NCBI GenBank assembly: GCA_034716415.1
Contig: JAYEJB010000050.1
Span: 1 to 10,048 of the forward strand
Length of the DNA: 10,048 bases
From: JAYEJB01 sp034716415
Lineage (GTDB): Bacteria > Patescibacteriota > Patescibacteriia > SG8-24
Reading direction: 5' to 3'
In this document: piece by piece, positions 1 to 5,717 of the stretch
Layout: each line of letters starts with the position of its first letter
Numbering within the stretch: the first letter of the stretch is position 1
Program-made: the position numbers and the translations under genes
The notes under the pieces: generated by a model
What the model was told of the DNA's origin: nothing
Seen by the model: only the letters and a program-made list of their open reading frames with translations
Databases searched by the model: none

Positions 1-549
1 TACGTAGGTACCAGTCATGTTCACGGTGCCGCCGTACTGAATGACACCGTACTGAAGCGAATCGTGGACCTGCGAATCCGTGATATTGACCGTACCACCG
101 AGGATGGTGACTCCGCCGCGACATATCCCGGAACAAGGCGCTCCGGCATAGCTGACGTCGGCGTGGGTGATCGTCCCGCCGGGGCTCGACGCGGAGAAGA
201 CGATACCGCTCCAACTGCCGGGAGTGGCAGAGAGAGAGGTGAAAACCGCCGAGGCGGCTCCTGTGCCGTTCACGTTGAGGCTGCCGTCGATAGTGAGGCT
301 GGTGTCTGCGGCGAACTCGACCCTGGTGCCGGCTTCGACCGAGAGAGTCGCTCCGGCTGGGACCGCGGCGTCGGCTTCGACGGTGTACGGACTACCGGCG
401 GAGGTCCAGACCGTACCGTCGGGAATCGTGCCGGAGACGGGGGTGGCGGCGTGGACAGGAGTCATTAAAAACAAGAACGACAAGGAGATACTAAAAATCA
501 TCACCATCACAATCCTGATGTAAACTGAAACGAAACGTGAACATGCCAT
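1..549 (-). CDS. Secreted right-handed beta-helix protein, N-terminal part (runs off window)
   Basis: This minus-strand frame is open from an ATG at 549 to the window edge (183 codons, no stop), so only the N-terminus is seen. Residues 1-34 look like a Sec signal peptide: Arg5 and Arg12, a hydrophobic core (about 13-29), and a PVHA|A cleavage site after residue 34. The mature part has short beta-strand repeats rich in Gly, Thr, Ser and Val, such as TLSVEAGTRVEF, LTIDGSLNVNGTG and GGTVNITDSQVHDS. These resemble parallel beta-helix proteins of cell surfaces or polysaccharide-acting enzymes. The enzymatic role, if any, cannot be told from this part. The start is uncertain: ATG 549 gives the charged signal-peptide n-region but has no Shine-Dalgarno, whereas ATG 507 (Met15) has AGGA five bases upstream. 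A -10-like TATACT lies at 588-583, with no clear -35. The gene is separated from rdgB by a terminator, so it is probably its own unit. Confidence 0.75.
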   Translation of the reverse strand, partial: MACSRFVSVYIRIVMVMIFSISLSFLFLMTPVHAATPVSGTIPDGTVWTSAGSPYTVEADAAVPAGATLSVEAGTRVEFAADTSLTIDGSLNVNGTGAASAVFTSLSATPGSWSGIVFSASSPGGTITHADVSYAGAPCSGICRGGVTILGGTVNITDSQVHDSLQYGVIQYGGTVNMTGTYV

Positions 550-630
550 ACGTAATTGGAGACAAATGTTAAGTCTATCGACAGTATACAATGACCGGGA
601 TGTAATAACGATTCGAGTCCCTACAACAAC

Positions 631-657
631 AAAAAAGACCACCCGCAATGGATGGTC
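631..657 (-). terminator. Intrinsic terminator downstream of rdgB
   Basis: On the minus strand, GACCATCC (657-650) pairs with GGGTGGTC (644-637) around a 5-nt loop, with one G-U pair. A run of six T follows (636-631). It begins 18 nt after the rdgB stop and separates rdgB from the beta-helix gene downstream. Confidence 0.85.
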
Positions 658-675
658 CATAAAGATTGACCTGCA

Positions 676-1359
676 TCAAAGACTCATATCCCTGAGCCAG
701 GCCGCGAAGTGACGCATAGCCTTACCGCGATGACTGATGACATCCTTCTCCTCGTCGGTCATCTCGGCGTAGGTCTTGCCCACCCTCGGCACGAAGACGA
801 TCGGATCATACCCGAAACCGTTGTCGCCGCGACGCTCCGTGATGATCTCACCGGGTATGCTCGAGCATTCCTGATCATACAGAAGCGCACGATCGGGTCT
901 CACCACGGCGATACTGGCGACATAGTAGGCGTGGCGATCCTCGCCCCGCAGACCGGTCATCAGCGCACGTAATAGCCGATTGTTCACGAGCGCCCGGTCC
1001 TCCGGCGGCACCCGCTCCAGACCGAAGTCGCGCAACTTCCCGTCGATGATATTGAACAGACACAGTCTGGCCGAGTAGACACCAGGAAACGGGAAGCCGA
1101 ACCTTCGGCTCAATGCGGGTACCACGATGCCTGAATCCTCGGCGAACACCGGAACCCCCACAACCTTGGCGTACAACCAGGCCTTCCACATCGCGTTTGA
1201 AGCGAAAGAATCGTACGGTTCGTCCGGCTCCGGAACATCCTCTGGCGGCACGACCAAATCGATACCAATGCCGTCCAGCAGTCTATATAGCTCCTCAAGC
1301 TTCTTTTGATTCCTCGTGCCGACGCAGAATTGCTTGAGTAAACCGGGTGTAAACAACAT
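676..1359 (-). CDS. rdgB: RdgB/HAM1-family non-canonical purine NTP pyrophosphatase (XTP/dITP diphosphatase)
   Basis: The 227-residue product matches the RdgB/HAM1 (Maf-ITPase fold) family, which hydrolyses dITP, ITP and XTP to monophosphate and pyrophosphate in the cytoplasm and keeps deaminated purines out of DNA and RNA. Visible motifs in order are TRNQKKLEEL (15-24, with the family's Asn17 and Lys20), FASNAMWKA (52-60), FAEDSGI (72-78, with the metal/catalytic Glu74-Asp75), PGVYSAR (92-98), GDNGFGYDPIF-like (178-189) and TYAEMTDEEK...SHRGKAM (196-215). These are the full set expected of an active enzyme. Length is slightly above the roughly 200 residues usual for the family; the extra residues lie mainly in the middle (about 99-127). 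The start at 1359 is supported by AAGGAG with an 8-nt gap to the ATG. It is transcribed alone from the promoter at 1391-1419 and ends at the terminator at 631-657. Confidence 0.93.
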   Translation of the reverse strand: MLFTPGLLKQFCVGTRNQKKLEELYRLLDGIGIDLVVPPEDVPEPDEPYDSFASNAMWKAWLYAKVVGVPVFAEDSGIVVPALSRRFGFPFPGVYSARLCLFNIIDGKLRDFGLERVPPEDRALVNNRLLRALMTGLRGEDRHAYYVASIAVVRPDRALLYDQECSSIPGEIITERRGDNGFGYDPIVFVPRVGKTYAEMTDEEKDVISHRGKAMRHFAAWLRDMSL

Positions 1360-1390
1360 CGTTGTCGCTCCTTTTTTCAGTCAACGGGTC

Positions 1391-1419
1391 ATATTAACCT
1401 GAGACCGGCTTAGTGTCAA
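1391..1419 (-). promoter_or_regulatory. Sigma-70-type promoter for rdgB
   Basis: On the minus strand there is a perfect -35 TTGACA (1419-1414), a 17-nt spacer and TAATAT as -10 (1396-1391). The predicted transcription start is near 1384, leaving a leader of about 25 nt that contains the GGAG (1371-1368) of rdgB. Just upstream, 1436-1456 holds an inverted pair GTGAC/GTCAC that might be an operator, but this is weak. Confidence 0.8.
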
Positions 1420-1465
1420 TGGGTCGGTTAAGGCGGTGACATTCTGACATCGTCACAACGACTCC

Positions 1466-1552
1466 TTTGTCATTGCGGGCGGAGCAAGACAATCCCGTCG
1501 ACTTGAGCTCAAATCACGGGATTGCCGCGGCCTTCGGCCTCGCAATGACAAA
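1466..1552. repeat. Palindromic intergenic repeat A, full copy
   Basis: The two ends are inverted copies: TTTGTCATTGCG at the left, and CGCAATGACAAA at the right. The inner part of the arms matches again as CAATCCCGT (left) against ACGGGATTG (right), with a diverged stretch between the two matching blocks in each arm. The right arm also contains its own small hairpin (GGCCTTCGGCC). The right arm, 1516-1550, recurs exactly over 35 bp at 9943-9977. It lies about 30 nt beyond the stop of the glycosidase gene, where its RNA could fold as a terminator-like hairpin. The TGTCATTGCG...CAATCCCG pattern resembles a style of interspersed palindrome seen in many bacterial genomes; no coding capacity is visible. 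Confidence 0.8.
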
Positions 1553-1583
1553 AAGGCGGCTGCAGCGGTCTCCAGTGTTATCT

Positions 1584-2894
1584 TTAGAACCACGGAACTC
1601 GTCTACGTCGGACGCATTCATAAGCGAACAGATACCCGCCCGCCGACCAGGCCTGCTCCTCCTTACCCATCGGCCGGCCGTTCTTGCCGTGATACCACTC
1701 GTTGAACTCCCATTCGATCTCTCGGCCTTTGTGATTGAGCGCCGCAAGCGCTGCCAGCTGTTCGCGCGCTTTCTTGTTGTGCCCGGCTTTCACCAGTGCG
1801 GCGACGTAAAATCCACCGATGAACGGCCAGATGCCGCCGTTATGGTACTGGTCCGGCAGGTTGAGATTGAAGTTGCCGTAATAGTCGCGCCAATCGCTGT
1901 CGCCCGGCTTGATGGACGGATAGATCGTGACGATCGGACCGCGTTCGGCGAGATCGTGATCCTCGATGATATGCAGGATATCACGCGCGCGCTCCTTGTC
2001 CGCCACACCACTCAAAAGCGCCAGCAGGTTGCCGAACGAATCGAACCACTCGCCGAAGTCGTAATGCGTGATGTACGGAAGATAGTAACGCTCGTCAGGG
2101 AGCTGTTCGTTGGCCGGAATGACCAGCCGATCGACGGTCTCGCGGAAACGCTTCTTCTCGATCTCGCTGCGCCACGGACCATGGTACATCAAGTACAACG
2201 TTTCGGGATCCGCATCACCGGCATACCAGAGACGTTCGTTCATGTTACGCTTCACGGCCGCCGCCTTTCGCGACCAGCGCCGCACGAGCGTATCTTTCTT
2301 CAACTTCCTGGCCAGTGCCGCGCCTTTCTTGAGAGCGGTGCAATATAATACGTTCACGGTCAGACCTTTGCCGCGCACCGCGAACAGATCCTCCCAGTCG
2401 GCCGCCTCCTGCATAGCGACGAGCCCGCTGTTGTCCACGTCCTGATATTCGTACCAATGGAGCACGGCCTCGATCGATGGCCAGTCCTCACGCAGACTTT
2501 TCAGGTTGTCGTCCACCTCAAAGAGCGCCGCCCGACCGATCACCCACCAGGCACCGCCATCGGCGTAGATATGATAACTTGGCTTCCGGCTCCGCGTGTC
2601 GACATAATTGGGGATGAGACCGAGATCGGTCTGCTTGCCGCGCAGGGTCGCGAGGCTCGCCTTGGCGGCACGCAGCACTTTCGGATCATCCGAAAACAAC
2701 GCGCCCAACAACGTGATCATGCTGTCCCGCGCCCAGACATGCGGATAACCGCTCACCCGCGCCGATGCCTTGAACCCCATCCTGTGCGAGCATCTGCGCA
2801 GGACTTTGATCGCTTCGTCACGTGCGCGTTCGATCAGCCCATCGGAATCCTCCTGTGATGCGGGCGCCACGCCCCTGCGGATGTATGTTTCCAT
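1584..2894 (-). CDS. GH100-like (neutral invertase / glycogen-debranching-type) glycoside hydrolase
   Basis: The 436-residue protein has the character of an (alpha/alpha)6-barrel glycosidase. The closest match I recognise is GH100 alkaline/neutral invertase: the C-terminal block QYHNGGIWPF (349-358) followed by NEWYHGKNGRPMGK...QAWSAGGYLFAYE (398-426) mirrors the invertase pattern of YHNGG.WP, then EYYDGK.GR..GK and QTWS.AGYL.A. An N-terminal VWARDSMITLLG (53-64) corresponds to the RDF/RDS block near the active site. QEAADWED (162-169) probably contains the nucleophile Asp, and Glu399 the general acid; both are inferred by motif alignment. There is no signal peptide or membrane segment, so it should be cytoplasmic. 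The substrate could be sucrose or an alpha-glucan, since related proteins are often called amylo-alpha-1,6-glucosidase. ATG 2894 has no good Shine-Dalgarno; an in-frame stop lies 13 codons upstream. A -10-like TATCAT is at 2928-2923. The gene stands alone between repeats A and B. Confidence 0.8.
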   Translation of the reverse strand: METYIRRGVAPASQEDSDGLIERARDEAIKVLRRCSHRMGFKASARVSGYPHVWARDSMITLLGALFSDDPKVLRAAKASLATLRGKQTDLGLIPNYVDTRSRKPSYHIYADGGAWWVIGRAALFEVDDNLKSLREDWPSIEAVLHWYEYQDVDNSGLVAMQEAADWEDLFAVRGKGLTVNVLYCTALKKGAALARKLKKDTLVRRWSRKAAAVKRNMNERLWYAGDADPETLYLMYHGPWRSEIEKKRFRETVDRLVIPANEQLPDERYYLPYITHYDFGEWFDSFGNLLALLSGVADKERARDILHIIEDHDLAERGPIVTIYPSIKPGDSDWRDYYGNFNLNLPDQYHNGGIWPFIGGFYVAALVKAGHNKKAREQLAALAALNHKGREIEWEFNEWYHGKNGRPMGKEEQAWSAGGYLFAYECVRRRRVPWF

Positions 2895-2941
2895 ATTCGA
2901 TTCAATGATGTCTTTCGCGTTAATGATAGCTTAGAAGGAAG

Positions 2942-3037
2942 GATGTCTTATGCACAGTTTGGGGTGAAAAAACAGACAGTCTATTTCCCGCAGGAAACAG
3001 GCTGCCTGTTTTTTCTCCAAGCTGTGCATAAGACATC
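2942..3037. repeat. 96-bp near-perfect palindrome (repeat B, copy 1)
   Basis: Arms of 46 and 44 nt read inward from GATGTCTTATGCACAG on both strands and meet at a 6-nt centre (2988-2993). The outer 16 bp are identical, and the arms differ by a 2-nt gap and five substitutions. Three of the five would be G-U pairs in plus-strand RNA and the other two would be in minus-strand RNA. Each inner arm is itself close to a palindrome (CAGGCAGCCTG), so a cruciform is possible. It lies between the coiled-coil gene and the glycosidase gene, both transcribed leftward, and could terminate the former. A second copy starts at 9984. There is no open frame of its own and I see no clear target-site duplication. 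A MITE-like or REP-like element is the best guess. Confidence 0.88.
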
Positions 3038-3068
3038 TACCGACCAAAAACGGAACACCGCGCTCACA

Positions 3069-3515
3069 TTACGCGGGCGAAAGCGCTTCGTTGGCTTGCT
3101 CTGGGAAAAAATTCCTATCGGGATGGGATTCTGCCCGTTCGACCGCGGCCTCTTCCTGGTAGCCGGATTTCTCCTTCTTGAACTTCACGCTGAACTGCGG
3201 CACGTAGCGTGCATCCTCATCGACGATCTCCACGGTCTTGCCTTCGACATACATGTTGAGCGCCACGTCGGTCATCATCTCACGCTCGCTCGCCACCTGT
3301 TCCTTGATGCGGTCGAGTTCGTCCGCCTCGGAGAAACAGGCCACTTTGGCCGCGTTCTCGATGGACTTCTTCTTCTCGCGCAGCACTTTCAAGTCCTCGA
3401 CTATCTTCTGATACTGCTCGTTCTGGGCCAGCTCGTCCTTGAACATGCGATTAAGTTCGCGGCGGCGGCGTTTGAGTTCCTCGAGACGACGATGGATCTC
3501 CTGAAGGTTTTGCAT
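3069..3515 (-). CDS. Coiled-coil protein of unknown function
   Basis: I do not recognise a family. The 148-residue product is highly charged. Residues 1 to about 88 are helical with heptad-like spacing of Leu, Ile and Met (LQEIHRRLEELKRRRREL, then YQKIVEDLKVLREKKKSIE), suggesting a coiled-coil pair. Residues 90-115 (GKTVEIVDEDARYVPQFSVKF) look like beta strands, and the tail is acidic and probably disordered. There is no signal peptide or transmembrane segment. It is read here as real because its charge pattern is protein-like and it fits its neighbours, while the overlapping plus-strand frame runs through the palindrome. ATG 3515 lacks a Shine-Dalgarno; a TAAAAT -10-like hexamer ends only 9 nt upstream of it, so the transcript may be nearly leaderless. 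The end is followed by palindrome B. Confidence 0.7.
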   Translation of the reverse strand: MQNLQEIHRRLEELKRRRRELNRMFKDELAQNEQYQKIVEDLKVLREKKKSIENAAKVACFSEADELDRIKEQVASEREMMTDVALNMYVEGKTVEIVDEDARYVPQFSVKFKKEKSGYQEEAAVERAESHPDRNFFPEQANEALSPA

Positions 3516-3524
3516 ATAAGTGGT

Positions 3525-3530
3525 ATTTTA
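3525..3530 (-). promoter_or_regulatory. Possible -10 element giving a nearly leaderless transcript
   Basis: TAAAAT on the minus strand at 3530-3525 would place the transcription start about 7 nt downstream, within a few bases of ATG 3515. No convincing -35 lies 16-18 nt upstream. The absence of a Shine-Dalgarno at this gene is consistent with leaderless initiation, but the evidence is only positional. Confidence 0.35.
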
Positions 3531-3794
3531 TTTGAAATAGGTGGCGGGAACCCCCCTTCGCTGAGGATTCGGAGGACAGGCAGGCCGTTCCTCGGGCTAG
3601 GCCCTCGTCAGGACAGTCCCCGCATTGCCCCGCCTCTGGCGGGACCCCGCTATCATATGGAAATGACAGAGCGGAGCGCGGACTTCGGGGTCAGTCTTGC
3701 TGAACTTCACCGAAAAGTTCGATTACAGGTTAACGCGAGTCATGATAACACCGCGCGCGCACCCGTGTCATCCCCAATCTCCTCACAGCCGCCC
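3531..3794. other. Gene-poor intergenic stretch with several hairpins
   Basis: I see no convincing gene here. It contains several inverted repeats: GGGC/GCCC inside TCCT/AGGA (about 3588-3613), the palindrome GGACAGTCC (3611-3619), CCCGCC-TCT-GGCGGG (3629-3643) and GAACTT/AAGTTC (3702-3707 with 3715-3720). None is followed by a T-run on either strand. The 3560-3650 part is the most structured and could be a dispersed repeat or a small RNA, and I cannot match it to a known RNA family. The stretch separates the leftward coiled-coil gene from the rightward basic-protein gene, so it also holds their divergent upstream regions. Confidence 0.5.
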
Positions 3795-3839
3795 TTGACT
3801 GAAAACGTCGATGATGACAATGTCATATATCCACAGGAG
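3795..3839 (+). promoter_or_regulatory. Promoter region, palindromic operator candidate and Shine-Dalgarno of the basic-protein gene
   Basis: TTGACT (3795-3800) is a good -35. With a 17-nt spacer the -10 position reads CAATGT, a poor match, so the -10 is uncertain. A perfect 13-bp palindrome, ATGACA-A-TGTCAT (3814-3826), lies where the -10 and transcription start should be, which is where a repressor would act. AGGAG (3835-3839) stands 6 nt before the ATG at 3846 and fixes the start. Confidence 0.55.
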
Positions 3840-3845
3840 TAAACG

Positions 3846-4214
3846 ATGACAGTCAACGAAACATCAGTCGATGCGATCGTGTATACGGACAAGGATATCA
3901 AGACCTACCTTTCGCACCTGGCTCATTGGTATCTGACGGATCGCTCCAGGGAACAGGACATCCTCCGATACCCCACCGTCTTCCCTGAATCGGAAATGTT
4001 CCATCTTCGGACGTGCAGGAACATACGCGGATACAACAGGGAGTATGCGGCGGAATTCTCGCGGAGAGAGGTCATGCACATGTTCCGGAGATTGAGGCGA
4101 AGACGCAAGGCGGCGGAAAAGGGGCCATTCATCATCCGACCCAAACGCCTCATCGCCGCGATGCGCGCCATTCGTACGAAGAGAGCGAAAAAGACCGAAA
4201 ACCGACCCGTCTGA
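3846..4214 (+). CDS. Small strongly basic protein of unknown function
   Basis: I do not recognise a family in this 122-residue product. The N-terminal half (1-60) is mixed and aromatic (IVYTDKDIKTYLSHLAHWYL). The C-terminal half is very rich in Arg and Lys (FRRLRRRRKAAEKG at 80-93, then a tail of RTKRAKKTENR), which suggests nucleic-acid or ribosome binding; this is inferred from charge only. No signal peptide or membrane segment is seen. The gene has a strong AGGAG Shine-Dalgarno at ideal spacing, a TTGACT -35 and a terminator, which together favour it over the overlapping minus-strand frames. Its TGA stop (4212-4214) lies within the loop of the terminator hairpin. It is the only plus-strand gene in this half of the window and converges on csaA. 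The palindrome in its promoter could bind its own product, which is speculation. Confidence 0.75.
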   Translation: MTVNETSVDAIVYTDKDIKTYLSHLAHWYLTDRSREQDILRYPTVFPESEMFHLRTCRNIRGYNREYAAEFSRREVMHMFRRLRRRRKAAEKGPFIIRPKRLIAAMRAIRTKRAKKTENRPV

Positions 4215-4228
4215 CGGGCCGGTCTTTT
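4201..4228. terminator. Intrinsic terminator between convergent genes
   Basis: ACCGACCCG (4201-4209) pairs with CGGGCCGGT (4215-4223) with one A-C mismatch and a 5-nt loop. TTTT follows at 4225-4228 on the plus strand, and the opposite side offers a weaker T-run for the minus strand. It ends the basic-protein gene, whose stop codon is inside the loop, and probably also the secA-csaA operon, whose last stop is at 4229-4231. Confidence 0.8.
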
Positions 4229-4567
4229 CTATCCCAGACGTTCGCCGAGCGGGACATCCCTGTCCGGTCCGGCGAGTATCACTTTCCTGTCTTCGTCGTA
4301 GAAACCGAGCGTCAGGACCTCGGACTCGAACGGACCGATACGTTTCGACGGAAAATTGACCACCCCCATGACCAATCGGTCCTTGAGGTCCTCTTTCGTA
4401 TAGTAATCCGTAATCTGTGCTGATGATTTCTTGATACCGATCTCCGGACCGAAATCGATCGTCAGTTTCCAAGCCGGGACTCTCGCTTCCGGAAAATCTT
4501 CTACTTCAATCACCTTTCCCACCCGGACGTCCACCTTCATAAAATCATCGAAACTACATGTCTCCAT
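4229..4567 (-). CDS. csaA: CsaA-type tRNA-binding-domain chaperone
   Basis: The 112-residue product is a stand-alone OB-fold tRNA-binding domain of the CsaA type, about the length of Bacillus CsaA. Family signatures include FMKVDVRVGKVIEVEDFPEAR (9-29), a core GIKKSSAQIT (44-53) and GVVNFPSKRIGPFESEVLTLGF in the C-terminal half, then a conserved ending around DVPLGERLG. CsaA proteins are dimeric, bind tRNA, and act as chaperones linked to export of preproteins; Bacillus csaA was found as a suppressor of an E. coli secA mutation. The start is ATG 4567, not an upstream ATG in the same frame at 4708, because translation from 4708 would overlap the NUDIX gene and add residues with no family match. 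The NUDIX stop (4571-4569) is 1 nt before this ATG, so translation is likely coupled. It is the last gene of the secA operon. Confidence 0.92.
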   Translation of the reverse strand: METCSFDDFMKVDVRVGKVIEVEDFPEARVPAWKLTIDFGPEIGIKKSSAQITDYYTKEDLKDRLVMGVVNFPSKRIGPFESEVLTLGFYDEDRKVILAGPDRDVPLGERLG

Positions 4568-4568
4568 A

Positions 4569-4988
4569 TCATCTATCGAAAAATGTCTTACCTGTCTTGA
4601 GCGCTTCGACATAAAGACTGCATGCGCCGAGCATCGGCTCAGGCAGGTCGTCGAGGTCGTACCAATCCCAACCCTCCAGCTTGTCCGGTTCCAGGTTCTG
4701 CGGTTCACCGGACTTCAACTCGGCCATGAATCCCATGCCGACATAATGATTCGGTTCATATTCACGATAGTTGATGGCACACAGGAAACGCAGCTCACCC
4801 AACTCAACACCCGCTTCTTCCCGAGCTTCCCGCCGTAGCGCCTCCTCCACGGATTCCATGTTCTCCAAATGACCACCGACACTGGCGTAGACGCCCGGCG
4901 CCAGCTTACTCAACCGCTTACCCAAAAGCATCTTGCCATCCTTCATGACAAGGCACCCCAGACCGACTTTTGGACAGATCTTAGCCAT
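4569..4988 (-). CDS. NUDIX hydrolase, NUDT15-like (second of two in the operon)
   Basis: The 139-residue protein has a complete Nudix box, G(5)E(7)RExxEExGV, at residues 39-61 (GGHLENMESVEE..., then REAREEAGV), with all metal-binding Glu residues present. The flanking VGLGCLVMKDGKMLLGKRL (8-26) and the region INYREYEP..HYVGMGF to LEGWDWYDLDDLPEPML resemble human NUDT15 and related bacterial MutT-like enzymes that hydrolyse nucleoside triphosphates. The exact substrate cannot be told. It is clearly related to the other NUDIX gene of this operon: both share PKVGxGCLVxKDGKxL at the start, SGEP near the C-terminus and end in TGKxFFD. It starts 2 nt after the DUF3850 stop and ends 1 nt before csaA. 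No Shine-Dalgarno stands out, fitting coupled translation. Confidence 0.92.
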   Translation of the reverse strand: MAKICPKVGLGCLVMKDGKMLLGKRLSKLAPGVYASVGGHLENMESVEEALRREAREEAGVELGELRFLCAINYREYEPNHYVGMGFMAELKSGEPQNLEPDKLEGWDWYDLDDLPEPMLGACSLYVEALKTGKTFFDR

Positions 4989-4990
4989 TG

Positions 4991-5257
4991 CTATTCTATC
5001 GAAATAATCTGAATCCCCTTCTCCTCAATCTCTTCTTGGGACCAGAACAGCTCATCGAGCTTGAACTTGGCGACGTAAGTCACGGTGCGCTCGACCTTAC
5101 GGCCGGTGTAGTCCTTGGTTTCCGGATCCCATTCCTCCAACACCAAGGTGTCACCCTCGTTTACCTCGAAGTCATTGAGTCACAACTCGCACTTCTTCTT
5201 GCTGGATCGCACCGCCTCAAAATACTTCGGCCTGATCTTTTTCTTTATGACCGCCAT
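4991..5257 (-). pseudogene. DUF3850 (ASCH/PUA-like) domain gene interrupted by an in-frame TGA
   Basis: An ATG at 5257 opens a frame ending in TAG at 4993-4991, 88 residues long if read through. The sequence matches DUF3850, a small ASCH-like domain presumed to bind RNA or nucleotides: IRPKYFEAV (8-16), KKKCEL (20-25), then LNDFEVNEGDTLVLEEWDPETKDYTGR (27-53) and a C-terminal beta-rich part. Codon 26 is TGA (5182-5180). In the family pattern (F/C-E-L/I-R-x-N-D) this place is Arg, so a single C-to-T change in CGA explains it. The reading frame is intact on both sides and the homology continues. It starts 2 nt after one NUDIX stop and ends 2 nt before the other NUDIX start. Options are a recent pseudogene, a sequencing error, or low-level read-through. 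The gene is too short, and has the wrong family residue, for a selenoprotein reading. Confidence 0.85.
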
Positions 5258-5259
5258 GC

Positions 5260-5717
5260 TCAAGCATCAAAAAACACCTTACCTGTCCTATAGGATTCGA
5301 TGTAATTCTTCAGCGGCCCGAAAAGTGGTTCCGGCGTTTCATTCATGTCGAACCAACCCCATTCAACACATTTATGTGGTTCACACACCCTTGGCTCGCC
5401 GGACTTCCAGTCCGCAATCAAACCGATGTCAACATAATGCTTGGGTGCGTGATCTTTAAAATTAGTGACGCATAATAGACGCACGTTCTCGATCTCGATG
5501 CCGGCCTCCTCCATGGATTCCCTCCTGATACACTCTTCGATCGATTCCATGTATTCTAAGTGTCCGCCTGTCCCGCCCCAATGTCCAGCGCCATGAGCGT
5601 TGAGACGCTTGTGCATCAATATCTTTCCGTCTTTAATGACGAGACATCCGACACCGACTTTAGGCATCATTTTGATAACGGTCTGAGCGTTCATATCCGA
5701 TGTTATTGATTGACGGT

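Noticed and set aside
64..523. Plus-strand frames at the left edge
   Set aside because: The minus frame gives a clean signal peptide plus beta-helix repeats; the plus frames have no family resemblance.
2942..3037. CRISPR-like or insertion-sequence interpretation of palindrome B
   Set aside because: There is no direct-repeat spacing with spacers and no transposase frame; only a single palindrome is present at each site.
3590..3620. Hammerhead-like ribozyme on the minus strand
   Set aside because: CTGACGAG and a GGGC/GCCC stem are present, but the following GAAA core is replaced by GAGGAA and the outer helices do not fit.
2943..3842. 299-codon plus-strand frame across palindrome B and the intergenic region
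   Set aside because: It starts in the palindrome, runs antisense to the coiled-coil gene and through hairpin-rich spacer, and has no ribosome binding site.
3864..4472. 202-codon minus-strand frame opposite the basic-protein gene
   Set aside because: It overlaps csaA in another frame and crosses the terminator hairpin; the plus-strand gene has promoter, Shine-Dalgarno and terminator.
4568..4708. Longer N-terminus for CsaA starting at 4708
   Set aside because: The extra residues are Arg/Thr/Ser-rich with no homology, overlap the NUDIX coding region, and the known family start fits ATG 4567 next to the NUDIX stop.
5180..5182. TGA recoded as Gly (as in some Patescibacteria) or as selenocysteine
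   Set aside because: rdgB, secA, both NUDIX genes and both plus-strand genes use TGA as their stop; the family residue at this site is Arg, not Gly or Cys; no obvious selenocysteine hairpin follows.
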